From contig NZ_WAGX01000003.1 of assembly GCF_008830185.1 (NCBI RefSeq), positions 124,001 to 188,000 on the forward strand: 64,000 nt of DNA. Reading direction: 5' to 3'. How positions within the stretch are numbered: position 1 is the first letter of the stretch; each line of letters opens with the position of its first letter. Made by a program: the position numbers and the translations under genes. The notes below the pieces were generated by a model. That model had not been told where the DNA came from, did not search any database, and saw only the letters and a program-made list of their open reading frames with translations. The stretch comes from Candidatus Galacturonatibacter soehngenii (GTDB lineage: Bacteria; Bacillota; Clostridia; Lachnospirales; Lachnospiraceae). Shown here piece after piece: positions 16,171 through 25,791 of the stretch.

Positions 16171-17370
16171 ATGCCGATAATAGAAGTTAAGAATTTATAC
16201 AAAATATTCGGCTCCTCCCCAAAACAAGTCATTCCTTTGCTTGAAAAAGGGGAAAGTAAATCCAGTATATTAAAAAAATACAAGCATGGGATTGGTGTTA
16301 ACAAAGCGTCTTTCCAAGTTGAGAAAGGTGAAATTTTCGTAGTAATGGGGCTTTCAGGAAGTGGTAAATCAACTTTACTTCGCTGCCTGAACAGACTAAT
16401 TGAACCAAGTAGTGGTGAAGTCTATATTGATGGAGAGGATATTACCAAAATCGATGTTGTGAATTTAAGAGAAGTACGTAGGAAAAAAATAGCTATGGTT
16501 TTTCAAAACTTTGCTCTTTTACCGCATAAAACGGTACAAGAAAATGTCGCTTTTGGATTAGAAATACAGGGAGTTAAGTTCGAAGAAAGAATGGATAAAG
16601 CATTAAAAATGCTTGAACTTGTTGGATTAAAAGGATATGCGAACGTAAAACCAAAGGAACTTTCTGGTGGGATGCAGCAAAGAGTAGGACTTGCAAGAGC
16701 GTTGGCAACAGATGCCCAAATACTTCTAATGGATGAAGCATTTAGTGCCTTGGATCCATTAATTCGTAAAGATATGCAAAATGAACTATTATCCTTACAA
16801 AGTAAAATGAAAAAAACGATTGTTTTTATTACTCATGATTTAGATGAGGCATTAAGAATTGGTGATCGTATTGCAATTATGAAAGATGGAACCATTGTCC
16901 AAATTGGAACATCGGAAGAAATCTTACACAATCCTGCAAATGATTATGTACGCGAATTTACACAAAATGTAAATCGAACCAAAATTGTGAGTGCAGCATC
17001 AATCATGCGCTTTGCAGAATCCATTACGCTTGAAAAAGCAGGTCTAAGAACAGCTGCTAAAAAAATGAATGATTTGGGAATTTCTAGTCTTTTTGTAACA
17101 GACAAAGAAAATGTTTTACTTGGAGCTGTTACGATTGATGAAGTATCAAGAATGCTTCGCGAACAAAAGGGAGATTTAAGAGAAATCATTGACAAAGATG
17201 TTTGCACAGTAGAGCCAGATGCCTCCATTGATCTAATAATTACAGAGTTCTTAAAATCAAAATATCCGATTGCGGTTGTGGATTCCGATAATAAGTTAGA
17301 AGGTATTGTATTTAAATCTACCGTCTTATCAGGGATAGCAGGAGAAGGAGGTGGAGAGCATGATGCTTAG
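16171..17370 (+). CDS. opuAA: Glycine betaine/proline ABC transporter ATPase (OpuAA/ProV type)
   Basis: 399 residues, the usual length for ProV/OpuAA. Walker A GLSGSGKST (60-68), signature LSGGMQQRVGLARAL, Walker B LLMDEAFSALDP. Residues from about 270 form a pair of CBS domains, which in this family gate the transporter by ionic strength or c-di-AMP. The N-terminal KNLYKIFG and the GIGVNKASF insertion are typical of the ProV branch. AAAGGAG precedes the ATG. The permease gene starts inside its last 11 bases, so translation is coupled. It powers osmolyte uptake in salt stress. Confidence 0.93.
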   Translation: MPIIEVKNLYKIFGSSPKQVIPLLEKGESKSSILKKYKHGIGVNKASFQVEKGEIFVVMGLSGSGKSTLLRCLNRLIEPSSGEVYIDGEDITKIDVVNLREVRRKKIAMVFQNFALLPHKTVQENVAFGLEIQGVKFEERMDKALKMLELVGLKGYANVKPKELSGGMQQRVGLARALATDAQILLMDEAFSALDPLIRKDMQNELLSLQSKMKKTIVFITHDLDEALRIGDRIAIMKDGTIVQIGTSEEILHNPANDYVREFTQNVNRTKIVSAASIMRFAESITLEKAGLRTAAKKMNDLGISSLFVTDKENVLLGAVTIDEVSRMLREQKGDLREIIDKDVCTVEPDASIDLIITEFLKSKYPIAVVDSDNKLEGIVFKSTVLSGIAGEGGGEHDA

Positions 17371-18262
17371 TACAAAATTACCAATTGGTGATGTAATGGA
17401 GGAAATAATCCAATGGATGACAGTGAATTTTGCAGGCTTTTTTGAAGGAATGAAACAGGGATTGAGCCAGTTGATTTCTGGTTTTCAATCATTATTAAAT
17501 GCAATTCCAGTCTTTCTTTTTATTTTATTATTTGTTTTTCTTGCATGGTGGGTAGCAGGAAAAGGAATCGCAATCTTTACAGGGCTAGGTCTTATTTTGA
17601 TTCACAATCTTTTACTATGGAAGCAAACGATGCAGACCTTGGCGCTTGTTAGTACATCTACATTAATTGCACTTATGATAGGATTACCACTTGGTATTCT
17701 TATGTCACAAAATGATATCACATATAAAATAATAAGACCAATACTTGATTTTATGCAGACAATGCCTGCATTCGTATATTTAATCCCAGCGGTTTATTTC
17801 TTTGATTTAGGTACGGTACCTGGTGCAGTAGCAACGATTATATTTGCTATGCCACCAATCGTTCGATTAACCAACCTTGGAATCAGACAGGTGCCAAAAG
17901 ATATCATAGAAGCATCCAAATCCTTTGGTTCAACCCCATTCCAGTTATTGTTTAAAGTTCAGATACCATTAGCAATTCCAACGGTACTTGCAGGACTGAA
18001 TCAGACAATTATGCTTTCCTTATCAATGGTGGTAATTTCAGCCATGATTGGTGCAGAAGGACTAGGGAATATTGTATTGCAGGGAATTACGCAAATGAAA
18101 ATTGGAAAAGGATTTGAAGGTGGGCTTGCGGTAGTAATCATTGCAATGATACTGGATCGTATTACGCAATGCCTTGGAAATGAGAACCCAAAAACAGGGA
18201 AAATGTTTATAAGAAACTTGCGTACAAAGAAAAAAAACAAAAGTTTACGAGGAGGAATATAG
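17360..18262 (+). CDS. opuAB: Glycine betaine ABC transporter permease (OpuAB/ProW type)
   Basis: 300 residues. Two N-terminal segments precede a BPD_transp_1 core with five to six helices and the EAA-type loop (IIEASKSFGSTPFQLLFKVQIP, quoted in part). FMQTMPAFVYLIPAVYFF is characteristic of ProW. The ATG at 17360 has AGGAGG eight bases upstream; the in-frame GTG at 17351 overlaps that site. It ends one base before the GTG of the binding-protein gene. The binding protein is separate, unlike OpuABC fusions of Lactococcus. Confidence 0.93.
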   Translation: MMLSTKLPIGDVMEEIIQWMTVNFAGFFEGMKQGLSQLISGFQSLLNAIPVFLFILLFVFLAWWVAGKGIAIFTGLGLILIHNLLLWKQTMQTLALVSTSTLIALMIGLPLGILMSQNDITYKIIRPILDFMQTMPAFVYLIPAVYFFDLGTVPGAVATIIFAMPPIVRLTNLGIRQVPKDIIEASKSFGSTPFQLLFKVQIPLAIPTVLAGLNQTIMLSLSMVVISAMIGAEGLGNIVLQGITQMKIGKGFEGGLAVVIIAMILDRITQCLGNENPKTGKMFIRNLRTKKKNKSLRGGI

Positions 18263-18263
18263 T

Positions 18264-19142
18264 GTGAAGAAAATTATAGCGACATTATTAATAGCAGTAT
18301 TTATGGTATTTGCTCTATCTGGTTGTTCAAAAAAAGAAGAAGCTTCTAATCTTCAATCAGAAAAGAAGACAGTAAAGCTTGCATATGTAAACTGGGCAGA
18401 AGGAATCGCCATGACAAATCTTGCAGCTGCAATTTTGGAGGAGAAAATGGGGTATACCGTGGAACGTACCATGGCTGATGTTGCACCTGTTTTCACTTCT
18501 GTTGCAAGTGGAAATACGGATGCCTTTTTAGATGTATGGCTTCCAGTTACCCATGAAGAATATATGAAAAAATACGGAGAGGATTTAGTTGACCTAGGAA
18601 CGGTATATGAAAATGCAATGCTAGGCTTAGTCGTTCCTTCTTATGTGGATATCGATAGCATTGAGCAATTAAATGAAAACAAAGAGTTATTTGGAGGAGA
18701 AATTGTAGGAATTGATGCAGGAGCAGGTCTTATGGAAGCTACCCAAAAAGCAATGGAAGCCTATGAGCTTGATTATCATCTCCTAACTGGAAGTGGAACT
18801 ACTATGACAGCCGCTCTTTCCAAAGCGATTGATGTAGGTAATCCAATTGTTGTAACAGGGTGGGCACCTCATTGGAAGTTTGCTAGATGGGATTTGAAGG
18901 TATTAGAAGATTCAAAAAAAATATTTGGAGACGTTGAAAATATCCATATTGTTACCAGAAAAGGATTAGAGGAGGATTTGCCAGAAGTGGTAGCCTTTTT
19001 AAAGAATTTTAAATTAACAGATGAAGAACTTGGCGATTTAATGGGAGTAATCGAAGACGATGGAGGAGAGCCATTTGAAATTGCAAAAGCATGGATGAAG
19101 GATCATGACGAATTAATACAAAGTTTTTTGCCAAGTAAATAA
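18264..19142 (+). CDS. opuAC: Glycine betaine-binding lipoprotein (OpuAC/ProX type)
   Basis: 292 residues. A lipoprotein signal peptide ends in the lipobox LSGC with Cys21. The mature part is an OpuAC domain with tryptophans in the expected places (YVNWAEG, DVWLP, GWAPHWKF), suited to a cation-pi cage for the quaternary ammonium. The start is a GTG preceded by GGAGGAAT. It is the last gene of the operon; a strong terminator follows. It captures betaine at the outer membrane face of the cell and hands it to the permease. Confidence 0.93.
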   Translation: MKKIIATLLIAVFMVFALSGCSKKEEASNLQSEKKTVKLAYVNWAEGIAMTNLAAAILEEKMGYTVERTMADVAPVFTSVASGNTDAFLDVWLPVTHEEYMKKYGEDLVDLGTVYENAMLGLVVPSYVDIDSIEQLNENKELFGGEIVGIDAGAGLMEATQKAMEAYELDYHLLTGSGTTMTAALSKAIDVGNPIVVTGWAPHWKFARWDLKVLEDSKKIFGDVENIHIVTRKGLEEDLPEVVAFLKNFKLTDEELGDLMGVIEDDGGEPFEIAKAWMKDHDELIQSFLPSK

Positions 19143-19176
19143 ATGTTTTGCTACTAAGTTGTAATACGTAATAGAT

Positions 19177-19224
19177 AAAACTTCGGGTAAATGAACCAGC
19201 TTCATTTATTTCGAAGTTTTTTTT
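19177..19224 (+). terminator. Terminator of the betaine transporter operon
   Basis: AAAACTTCG / CGAAGTTTT outer stem and TAAATGAA / TTCATTTA inner stem, followed by a run of eight T. Confidence 0.9.
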
Positions 19225-19384
19225 CATATAACAAAAAGTTTTAAGAACGTCCTGATTATTGCATACACTTTTAATGTTACATTTGTCATATAAAACTATG
19301 ATTTAAGACACTAATGATTCCCACAAAAAAATAGTATTATTAAGATACAAGAAAAATCGGCAATATGCCATAAGGAGGATAAAG

Positions 19385-20326
19385 ATGTCAGCAGCAGTGA
19401 TAAAAATAGAAAATTTGGTAAAACGGTATCATGAATTAGTCGCTTTAGATCACTTTAACCTTGAAATTAAAGAAGGTGAAATATTTGGACTTCTTGGACC
19501 AAATGGTTCTGGAAAAACTACCACCATTAACTGTATCCTTGCCTTGTTAAGTTTTGATAAAGGAAATGTAGAAGTATTTGGCGAGGAAATGGCACCAAAT
19601 AAATATCATTTAAAACAAGATATTGGTATCGTATTTCAGAATGTGGCAGTATTTAATGAACTGACGGTATATGAAAATATTGAATATTTTTGTGGACTCT
19701 ATATTAAAAATAAGCAAACGAGAAAGCAATATGTAGAAGAAGCCATGGAATTTGTTGGTTTAAATGATTTTAAAAGTTTTTATCCAAAGAAGCTTTCAGG
19801 CGGTCTTTTAAGAAGATTAAATATTGCCTGTGGCATTGCTCACAAGCCCAAATTAATTATTATGGATGAACCAACGGTTGCAGTTGACCCTCAAAGCCGT
19901 AATAAGATTTTGGAAGGAATTGTGGAGTTAAATAAAAAGGGTGCAACCATTATCTATACTTCACATTATATGGAAGAAGTCGAACAAATCTGTACCAGAA
20001 TTGCAATCATGGATAAAGGGAAAAATCTTGCAATCGGAACAAAAGAAGAGCTTAAGATGATGATTAAGACTGGCGAAACAATTAATATGGAGGTACTTGA
20101 AATAGAAGATAAGAATTTAGAAGAAATCAAAAAACTTCCACATGTGTATCAGGTTGAGTATAAAGAAAATAAACTTCACATCAAATGCAGCAAAGGAAAG
20201 CATAATTTGATTCGGGTTCTTGATTATATGCAGACTAACCAAATTGCATTTGGAAGAGTTTATGCCGAACTTCCAACTTTAAATGATGTATTTTTGGAAA
20301 TAACAGGGAAAGAATTAAGAGACTAG
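19385..20326 (+). CDS. ABC-2 type exporter ATP-binding protein
   Basis: 313 residues. Walker A GPNGSGKTTT (about 38-47), Q-loop GIVFQN, signature LSGGLLRRLNIA (Leu-Leu in place of the common Met-Gln), Walker B LIIMDEPTVAVDPQ, H-loop TSHYMEEVE. The last 80 residues form the extra domain of the drug/lantibiotic exporter group (CcmA/DrrA-like). AAGGAGG precedes the ATG. Two permease genes follow at 30 bp and with overlap, making a three-gene exporter. The 160-bp gap upstream shows no convincing promoter. The substrate is unknown. Confidence 0.9.
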   Translation: MSAAVIKIENLVKRYHELVALDHFNLEIKEGEIFGLLGPNGSGKTTTINCILALLSFDKGNVEVFGEEMAPNKYHLKQDIGIVFQNVAVFNELTVYENIEYFCGLYIKNKQTRKQYVEEAMEFVGLNDFKSFYPKKLSGGLLRRLNIACGIAHKPKLIIMDEPTVAVDPQSRNKILEGIVELNKKGATIIYTSHYMEEVEQICTRIAIMDKGKNLAIGTKEELKMMIKTGETINMEVLEIEDKNLEEIKKLPHVYQVEYKENKLHIKCSKGKHNLIRVLDYMQTNQIAFGRVYAELPTLNDVFLEITGKELRD

Positions 20327-20356
20327 GAGTAATAGGTATATAAAAAGGAGGATTTT

Positions 20357-21496
20357 ATGTTTGTTCGACTGTTTCAATATAAAGTAAAGCGCTTGTTTCG
20401 TACCAAAGATGAATTGTTTTGGTGTCTGGTATTTCCACTTATTCTTGGAACATTTTTTTATATGAGTTTTGGAGGCTTCCAAGACAAACAAGAGACATTT
20501 CAAGCAATTAATATCGGATATATTACTACAGAGACTGGAAAAGACGAAGATTTTGATCAGGTATTAATGCTACTAAGCAAAGATGGAAAAGATCAAATCG
20601 TTCGTATTAAAACTACAAAGGAAGAAGAGGCCAAAAAGTTACTGTTAGACAAAAAGATAGCAGGAATTATCTACAATACCTTAGAGGTCACTTTGACAGT
20701 AAATGGGGAAGGAATCAATGAAAGTATATTAAATAGTTTTTTAAATCAATATATACAAAAAAGAGAAACCTTTACAAAGATAGCACAAATATCACCAGAT
20801 AAGCTCAATGAAGTGTTAGAATTAGAATTCAAGGATTCATCCTATTTACAGGAGATTCGTTTTACGAATGCCTCGATTGACCCAATGACCTCATATTATT
20901 ACGCTTTAATTGCGATGACCTGTTTATACGGTTGTTTTGCAGGACTAAGCAGCGCAATTGATATTAAGGCAAATATGTCTACATTGGCTTCACGAAGACT
21001 TGTGGCGCCAACCAATAAAATGAAAATTATTTTAGGTGATTTCTTTGGTGCTGTTTTCGTGCAATTTATTTGTACTTTAATTACAGTTTGTTATATAATC
21101 TTTGTCCTAAAAGTAGATATGGGGCAAAAAATAAATTACTTGATGCTAACCGCTTTTGTTGGCAGCTTGATTGGAGTCACTACAGGTTTATTTATTGGAA
21201 GTATAGGTCGCCAATCAGAAAATGTAAAGTCAGCTATTGTATTAGCAGGGACTATGGTTGAATGCTTCTTAAGTGGCTTGATGGTAGGAAATATGAAAGA
21301 TATTGTAGAGCGTCATGCACCGATTATCAATCGTATCAATCCAGCGACACTGATAGTAGATTCCTTGTATAGCCTTGATATTTATGATACTTATGACAGA
21401 TATATGAGAAACATGATAAGTATGCTTATTCTTGCAACTATCTTATGTATCGGAAGCTTTTTGGCAATCAGGAGGGAACGCTATGCAAGTATTTAA
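20357..21496 (+). CDS. ABC-2 family exporter permease, first subunit
   Basis: 379 residues with the ABC-2 layout: one N-terminal helix (LFWCLVFPLILGTFFYMSF), a large extracytoplasmic segment of about 150 residues, then five or six helices in the C-terminal half (SYYYALIAMTCLYGCFAGLS, LMLTAFVGSLIGVTTGLF). AAAGGAGG precedes the ATG. It overlaps the next permease by 14 bp. It most likely forms a heterodimer with that protein. Confidence 0.85.
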   Translation: MFVRLFQYKVKRLFRTKDELFWCLVFPLILGTFFYMSFGGFQDKQETFQAINIGYITTETGKDEDFDQVLMLLSKDGKDQIVRIKTTKEEEAKKLLLDKKIAGIIYNTLEVTLTVNGEGINESILNSFLNQYIQKRETFTKIAQISPDKLNEVLELEFKDSSYLQEIRFTNASIDPMTSYYYALIAMTCLYGCFAGLSSAIDIKANMSTLASRRLVAPTNKMKIILGDFFGAVFVQFICTLITVCYIIFVLKVDMGQKINYLMLTAFVGSLIGVTTGLFIGSIGRQSENVKSAIVLAGTMVECFLSGLMVGNMKDIVERHAPIINRINPATLIVDSLYSLDIYDTYDRYMRNMISMLILATILCIGSFLAIRRERYASI

Positions 21497-22649
21497 AGCT
21501 TATTTTAAAATATTAAGAGACTCCATACCTGGACTCTTCATTTATTTGGTGATATTTATTGCAATTTCCTTTTTTTTATCTGGGAGTGGAAAAGAAAGTA
21601 CTGCGACTACGTTTACAAAAAACAAAGTAAAAATTGCTGTTATCAATGAAGATGAAGGTGGCTTGGGAGAGGGACTTAAATCCTATTTAAGTCAGATTCA
21701 TACTCTTGTACCAACGGAAAATGATAAGGAAATGCTTCAAGACCAATTATACTATCGAAACATTGAATATATTTTGTTTATTCCAAAGGATTTTACGAAT
21801 AAAATAAAGAACAATGAAAAAGAGCACTTATGTGAAAATGTCAAAGTGCCAGCTTCTTATACAGGTAAATATCTGGATTCACAAGTAGATCAATATATTT
21901 CTACGTTAATAACCTATGTGATTGCAGGTATTGATGATAAACAGGCATTAGAATATACAAAAAGCGATTTAGAAAAAGAAGTTTCGGTTCAGTTATTAAA
22001 TGAGAGTATTAGTATATCTAAGGCAGACGATTATTATTATTTTAAATATCTTCCCTATATATTTATCAGTGTTGTAGTAATGGGCATTTCTCCTATTTTA
22101 ATGACATTTTATAAAAAAGAGATAAATGAAAGAAATTTATGCTCTCCCATGACTTTAAAAACAAAGAGCATAGGATTAGTTGCTGGTAGTATAGTTACTG
22201 TTTTAGGTATTTTTGTACTTTTTTTAGTGTTCGCGTTTTTTTTGTACGGTAAAAACATGGAGTTTGAAAAGACAATTTTATATATTATAAATTGCATATC
22301 ATTTTTAAGCTTTGCAACAGGATTAGGATATTTAGTCAGTATTTTTTCCTCTAATCACAACATATTGAATATGATTACAAATGTTTGTGGACTTGGTATG
22401 AGCTTTCTTGGGGGTATCTTTGTTCCAAGAGAAGTGCTAGGGGAAAAAGTGATTGCTCTTTCTAAATTTCTTCCCACATACTGGTATGTAAATGCAGTGG
22501 AAGCAATTCAGGAAGTCAAAATCAATCCTTCTATCATGAAAGAGTTTCAAATTAATATTGGAGTGCAATTATTATTTGCAATTGCGATGTTTGCAATAGC
22601 TTTAGCGGGTACAAAATATAAAAGCGATGCAAGAAAGCAGGTGAGCTAA
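21483..22649 (+). CDS. ABC-2 family exporter permease, second subunit
   Basis: 388 residues, same layout as the preceding permease: a first helix (LFIYLVIFIAISFFLS), an extracytoplasmic domain (AVINEDEGGLGEGLKSYLS) like the YhgE/ABC-2 group, and a C-terminal bundle of helices. The ATG at 21483 follows AGGAGGGAA and overlaps the upstream gene; the earlier in-frame ATG at 21432 lies deep in that gene and has no ribosome site. Together with the ATPase at 19385 it forms a complete exporter. Confidence 0.85.
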   Translation: MQVFKAYFKILRDSIPGLFIYLVIFIAISFFLSGSGKESTATTFTKNKVKIAVINEDEGGLGEGLKSYLSQIHTLVPTENDKEMLQDQLYYRNIEYILFIPKDFTNKIKNNEKEHLCENVKVPASYTGKYLDSQVDQYISTLITYVIAGIDDKQALEYTKSDLEKEVSVQLLNESISISKADDYYYFKYLPYIFISVVVMGISPILMTFYKKEINERNLCSPMTLKTKSIGLVAGSIVTVLGIFVLFLVFAFFLYGKNMEFEKTILYIINCISFLSFATGLGYLVSIFSSNHNILNMITNVCGLGMSFLGGIFVPREVLGEKVIALSKFLPTYWYVNAVEAIQEVKINPSIMKEFQINIGVQLLFAIAMFAIALAGTKYKSDARKQVS

Positions 22650-22668
22650 AAATGATTGTATAAATTCC

Positions 22669-22697
22669 TTGACAAAAGGGGAACTCTAAACTATTAT
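22669..22697 (+). promoter_or_regulatory. Promoter of the valS T-box leader
   Basis: TTGACA (22669-22674), 17 bp, TATTAT (22692-22697), just upstream of the T-box leader. Confidence 0.75.
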
Positions 22698-22699
22698 AT

Positions 22700-22975
22700 T
22701 GTCTATAGAATTTCCAATAGATAAGGAAAAGGTAATGAGAAAGAGGAGTAAGTGAACGGACTTAGCAGAGAGAATGACCCATCGGCTGAAAGGTTGTTTT
22801 AAGAGAAGTTTTCTGAAGGTAGCTTTTGAACTGGATGGCTGAAGGAGTGAGTAAGCTGTCACGTGTTATCTGCGTTATAAGATAAGAGAGATATACAATC
22901 ATTTAATATTTGTATATAAATAAGGTGGTACCGCGGATATTACGCCCTTTGCAATTGCAAAGGGCGTTTTTATAT
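22700..22975 (+). ncRNA. T-box riboswitch leader of valS
   Basis: The leader contains the conserved T-box AAGGTGGTACCGCG (22922-22935), which pairs with the free acceptor end of uncharged tRNA. Directly after it comes a strong terminator (ACGCCCTTTGC / GCAAAGGGCGT, 22942-22967, T run). The 5' part is a large Stem I; a GTA at 22819-22821 on its 3' side is a plausible valine specifier, though I did not prove its placement in the loop. Uncharged tRNA-Val would stabilise the antiterminator and switch on valS. Confidence 0.9.
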
Positions 22976-23053
22976 AATAGGAAAGTTCGCAAACGAACTC
23001 TTGTCTATAATAGGAAAAGTTGAAAATGCAAAAAAGAAAGGAAATTAGTTAGT

Positions 23054-25696
23054 ATGGAAAGAAATATTGAAAAGACATATGATCCACAAGGGATTGAAGA
23101 AAAATTATACCAAAACTGGATGGAGAAGAAATATTTTCACGCAGAAGTAGATAGAAGCAAAAAACCATTTACCATTGTAATGCCACCACCAAATATTACA
23201 GGAAAGCTTCATATGGGGCATGCACTTGATAATGCGCTGCAAGATATTCTAATTCGATATAAGAGAATGCAAGGATATAATGCACTTTGGATTCCTGGAA
23301 CAGATCATGCCGCTATTTCAACAGAAGTAAAGGTTACAAACCAATTAAAGGAAGAAGGCATTGATAAGAAAGAATTAGGTCGTGAAGGATTTTTAAAGAG
23401 AACTTGGGAATGGAAAGAAGAATACGGTGGTACGATTACCTCACAGCTTAAGAAAATTGGTAGTTCCTGCGATTGGGACAGAGAACGCTTTACCATGGAT
23501 GAAGGTTGCTCAAAAGCGGTTGAAGAAGTATTTATTAAGCTTTATGAAGAAGGATATATCTATCAGGGAGCAAGAATCATTAACTGGTGTCCAGTATGTA
23601 AAACTACGATATCCGATGCAGAAGTAGAGCATGAAGAAAAAGCAGGACACTTTTGGCACATCAAATATCCAATAGCTGGAAGTGATGAATTCGTTGTTGT
23701 TGCTACGACCAGACCAGAAACGATGCTAGGAGATACCGCTTTAGCCGTTAATCCAAAAGACGAAAGATATCAAAATATCATAGGAAAAAATGTTATCCTA
23801 CCATTAATAAACAAAGAAATTCCTGTCATTGCAGATGAATACGTAGATATGGAATTTGGAACTGGTGTTGTTAAGATTACGCCAGCCCATGACCCAAATG
23901 ACTTTGAAGTAGGAAAAAGACATAACCTTGCTCAAATCAATGTATTAACTGACGATGCTACAATCAATGAAAATGGTGGAAAATACGAAGGAATGGATCG
24001 CTATGAAGCAAGAAAACTAATGGTAAGTGAATTAAAGGAACAAGGCTTACTAGCAAAGATAGAAGATCATTCCCATAACGTAGGAACCCATGATAGATGT
24101 AAGACAATAGTAGAACCTTTGATTAAGCAACAGTGGTTTGTTAAAATGGAAGAGCTGGCGAAACCAGCAATTGAGGCATTAAAGACTGGGGATTTAACTT
24201 TTGTTCCAGAGCGTTTTGATAAAACATACCTGAATTGGTTGGAAAATATAAGAGATTGGTGTATCTCTAGACAGATTTGGTGGGGACATAGAATACCAGC
24301 ATATTATTGCGATAGTTGCCATGAAGTGATTGTTTCAAAAGAAATGCCAGATGTTTGTCCAAAATGCGGTGCGATTCATTTTACACAGGATGAAGATACG
24401 CTAGATACCTGGTTTAGTTCTGCGTTATGGCCATTTTCAACACTTGGTTGGCCAGAAAATACAGAAGAACTTGATTATTTTTATCCAACGGATGTATTAG
24501 TGACAGGATATGATATTATTTTCTTCTGGGTAATTCGAATGGTATTTTCAGGTTATGCACATACTGGAAAGTCACCGTTTCATACTGTTTTTATTCATGG
24601 ATTAGTAAGAGATTCCTTAGGACGTAAAATGAGTAAGTCACTTGGAAATGGAATTGATCCATTGGAAATTATTGATAAATATGGTGCGGATGCACTCAGA
24701 TTTACTTTGGTGACTGGTAATGCTCCAGGGAATGATATGCGTTTTCATCTAGAAAGAGTAGAGGCAAGTAGAAATTTTGCAAACAAAGTTTGGAATGCTT
24801 CTAGATTCATTATGATGAATATGGATAGTACTAAGGTAGAGGCAGTGGATCTTTCGACATTGACAGGTGCAGATAAATGGATCTTATCCAAGGTAAATAA
24901 ATTAGCTGCTGAAATCACTACAAACATGGAGCGTTTTGAACTTGGAATTGCGGTTCAAAAATTATATGATTTTATTTGGGAAGAATTTTGTGATTGGTAT
25001 ATTGAAATGGTGAAGCCAAGGTTATATAATGAAGAAGATGAAACCAAAAAGGCGGCTCTTTGGACATTAAGGACTGTACTCATTCAATCATTAAAGCTAC
25101 TTCATCCTTATATGCCGTTTATTACAGAAGAAATATTTACTACCATCCAAGAGGAAGAAGAATCCATTATGATTTCGACTTGGCCAGAATACAAAGAAGA
25201 ATGGAATTTTGAAACAGAAGAAGACGAAGTAGAAATTATGAAGACTGCAGTACGAGGCATAAGAAATGTAAGGGCTGAAATGAATGTAGCTCCAAGTAAG
25301 AAAGCAAAAGTTTTTGTAGTAACGCAAAGTGAAAAACTTCGTGCAATCTTTGAAAAAGGAAAAGTATTTTTTGCATTCCTAGGTTATGCAAGTGAAGTAG
25401 TGGTACAACAAGATAAAGAAGGAATTAGTGAAGATGCGGTATCTACAGTGATTCCAGATGCAGTAATCTATATGCCATTTGCAGAATTGGTTGATATAGA
25501 AAAAGAAATAGAACGCTTACAAAAGGAAAAAGAGCGTTTAGAAAAAGAACTTTCAAGAGTAAATGGAATGCTTCATAATGAAAAATTTGTTAGCAAAGCT
25601 CCAGAACAAAAAATTAATGAAGAAAAAGAAAAACTTATAAAATATACCCAGATGATGGAGCAGGTTGAGTTACGTTTAGAGCAGTTAAAAAGATAA
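23054..25696 (+). CDS. valS: Valyl-tRNA synthetase
   Basis: 880 residues, standard length for bacterial ValRS. HMGH (53-56) within [18 protein letters not shown] near residues 525-529 ([11 protein letters not shown]), editing domain with [12 protein letters not shown], tryptophan-rich [17 protein letters not shown], and a C-terminal coiled-coil arm ([19 protein letters not shown]) that is diagnostic of ValRS. Zinc-type cysteines appear in CDSC...CPKC. The T-box upstream matches the amino acid. The nearest ribosome site is AGAAAGGAAA, somewhat distant from the ATG. Confidence 0.97.
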   Translation: MERNIEKTYDPQGIEEKLYQNWMEKKYFHAEVDRSKKPFTIVMPPPNITGKLHMGHALDNALQDILIRYKRMQGYNALWIPGTDHAAISTEVKVTNQLKEEGIDKKELGREGFLKRTWEWKEEYGGTITSQLKKIGSSCDWDRERFTMDEGCSKAVEEVFIKLYEEGYIYQGARIINWCPVCKTTISDAEVEHEEKAGHFWHIKYPIAGSDEFVVVATTRPETMLGDTALAVNPKDERYQNIIGKNVILPLINKEIPVIADEYVDMEFGTGVVKITPAHDPNDFEVGKRHNLAQINVLTDDATINENGGKYEGMDRYEARKLMVSELKEQGLLAKIEDHSHNVGTHDRCKTIVEPLIKQQWFVKMEELAKPAIEALKTGDLTFVPERFDKTYLNWLENIRDWCISRQIWWGHRIPAYYCDSCHEVIVSKEMPDVCPKCGAIHFTQDEDTLDTWFSSALWPFSTLGWPENTEELDYFYPTDVLVTGYDIIFFWVIRMVFSGYAHTGKSPFHTVFIHGLVRDSLGRKMSKSLGNGIDPLEIIDKYGADALRFTLVTGNAPGNDMRFHLERVEASRNFANKVWNASRFIMMNMDSTKVEAVDLSTLTGADKWILSKVNKLAAEITTNMERFELGIAVQKLYDFIWEEFCDWYIEMVKPRLYNEEDETKKAALWTLRTVLIQSLKLLHPYMPFITEEIFTTIQEEEESIMISTWPEYKEEWNFETEEDEVEIMKTAVRGIRNVRAEMNVAPSKKAKVFVVTQSEKLRAIFEKGKVFFAFLGYASEVVVQQDKEGISEDAVSTVIPDAVIYMPFAELVDIEKEIERLQKEKERLEKELSRVNGMLHNEKFVSKAPEQKINEEKEKLIKYTQMMEQVELRLEQLKR

Positions 25697-25715
25697 GTAA
25701 CAAAGACTGTGAATC

Positions 25716-25763
25716 AAAAAGGTGGCATGGAATAGATTCCTCTATTTTGTGCCTCTTTTTTAG
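25716..25763 (+). terminator. Likely terminator after valS
   Basis: AAAAAGGTGGCA and TGCCTCTTTTT pair imperfectly around an inner GGAATAG/CTATTTT-type stem and end in a T run. Confidence 0.5.
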
Positions 25764-25791
25764 AGAGATATTTTATTTTAGAGGTAAAAAA

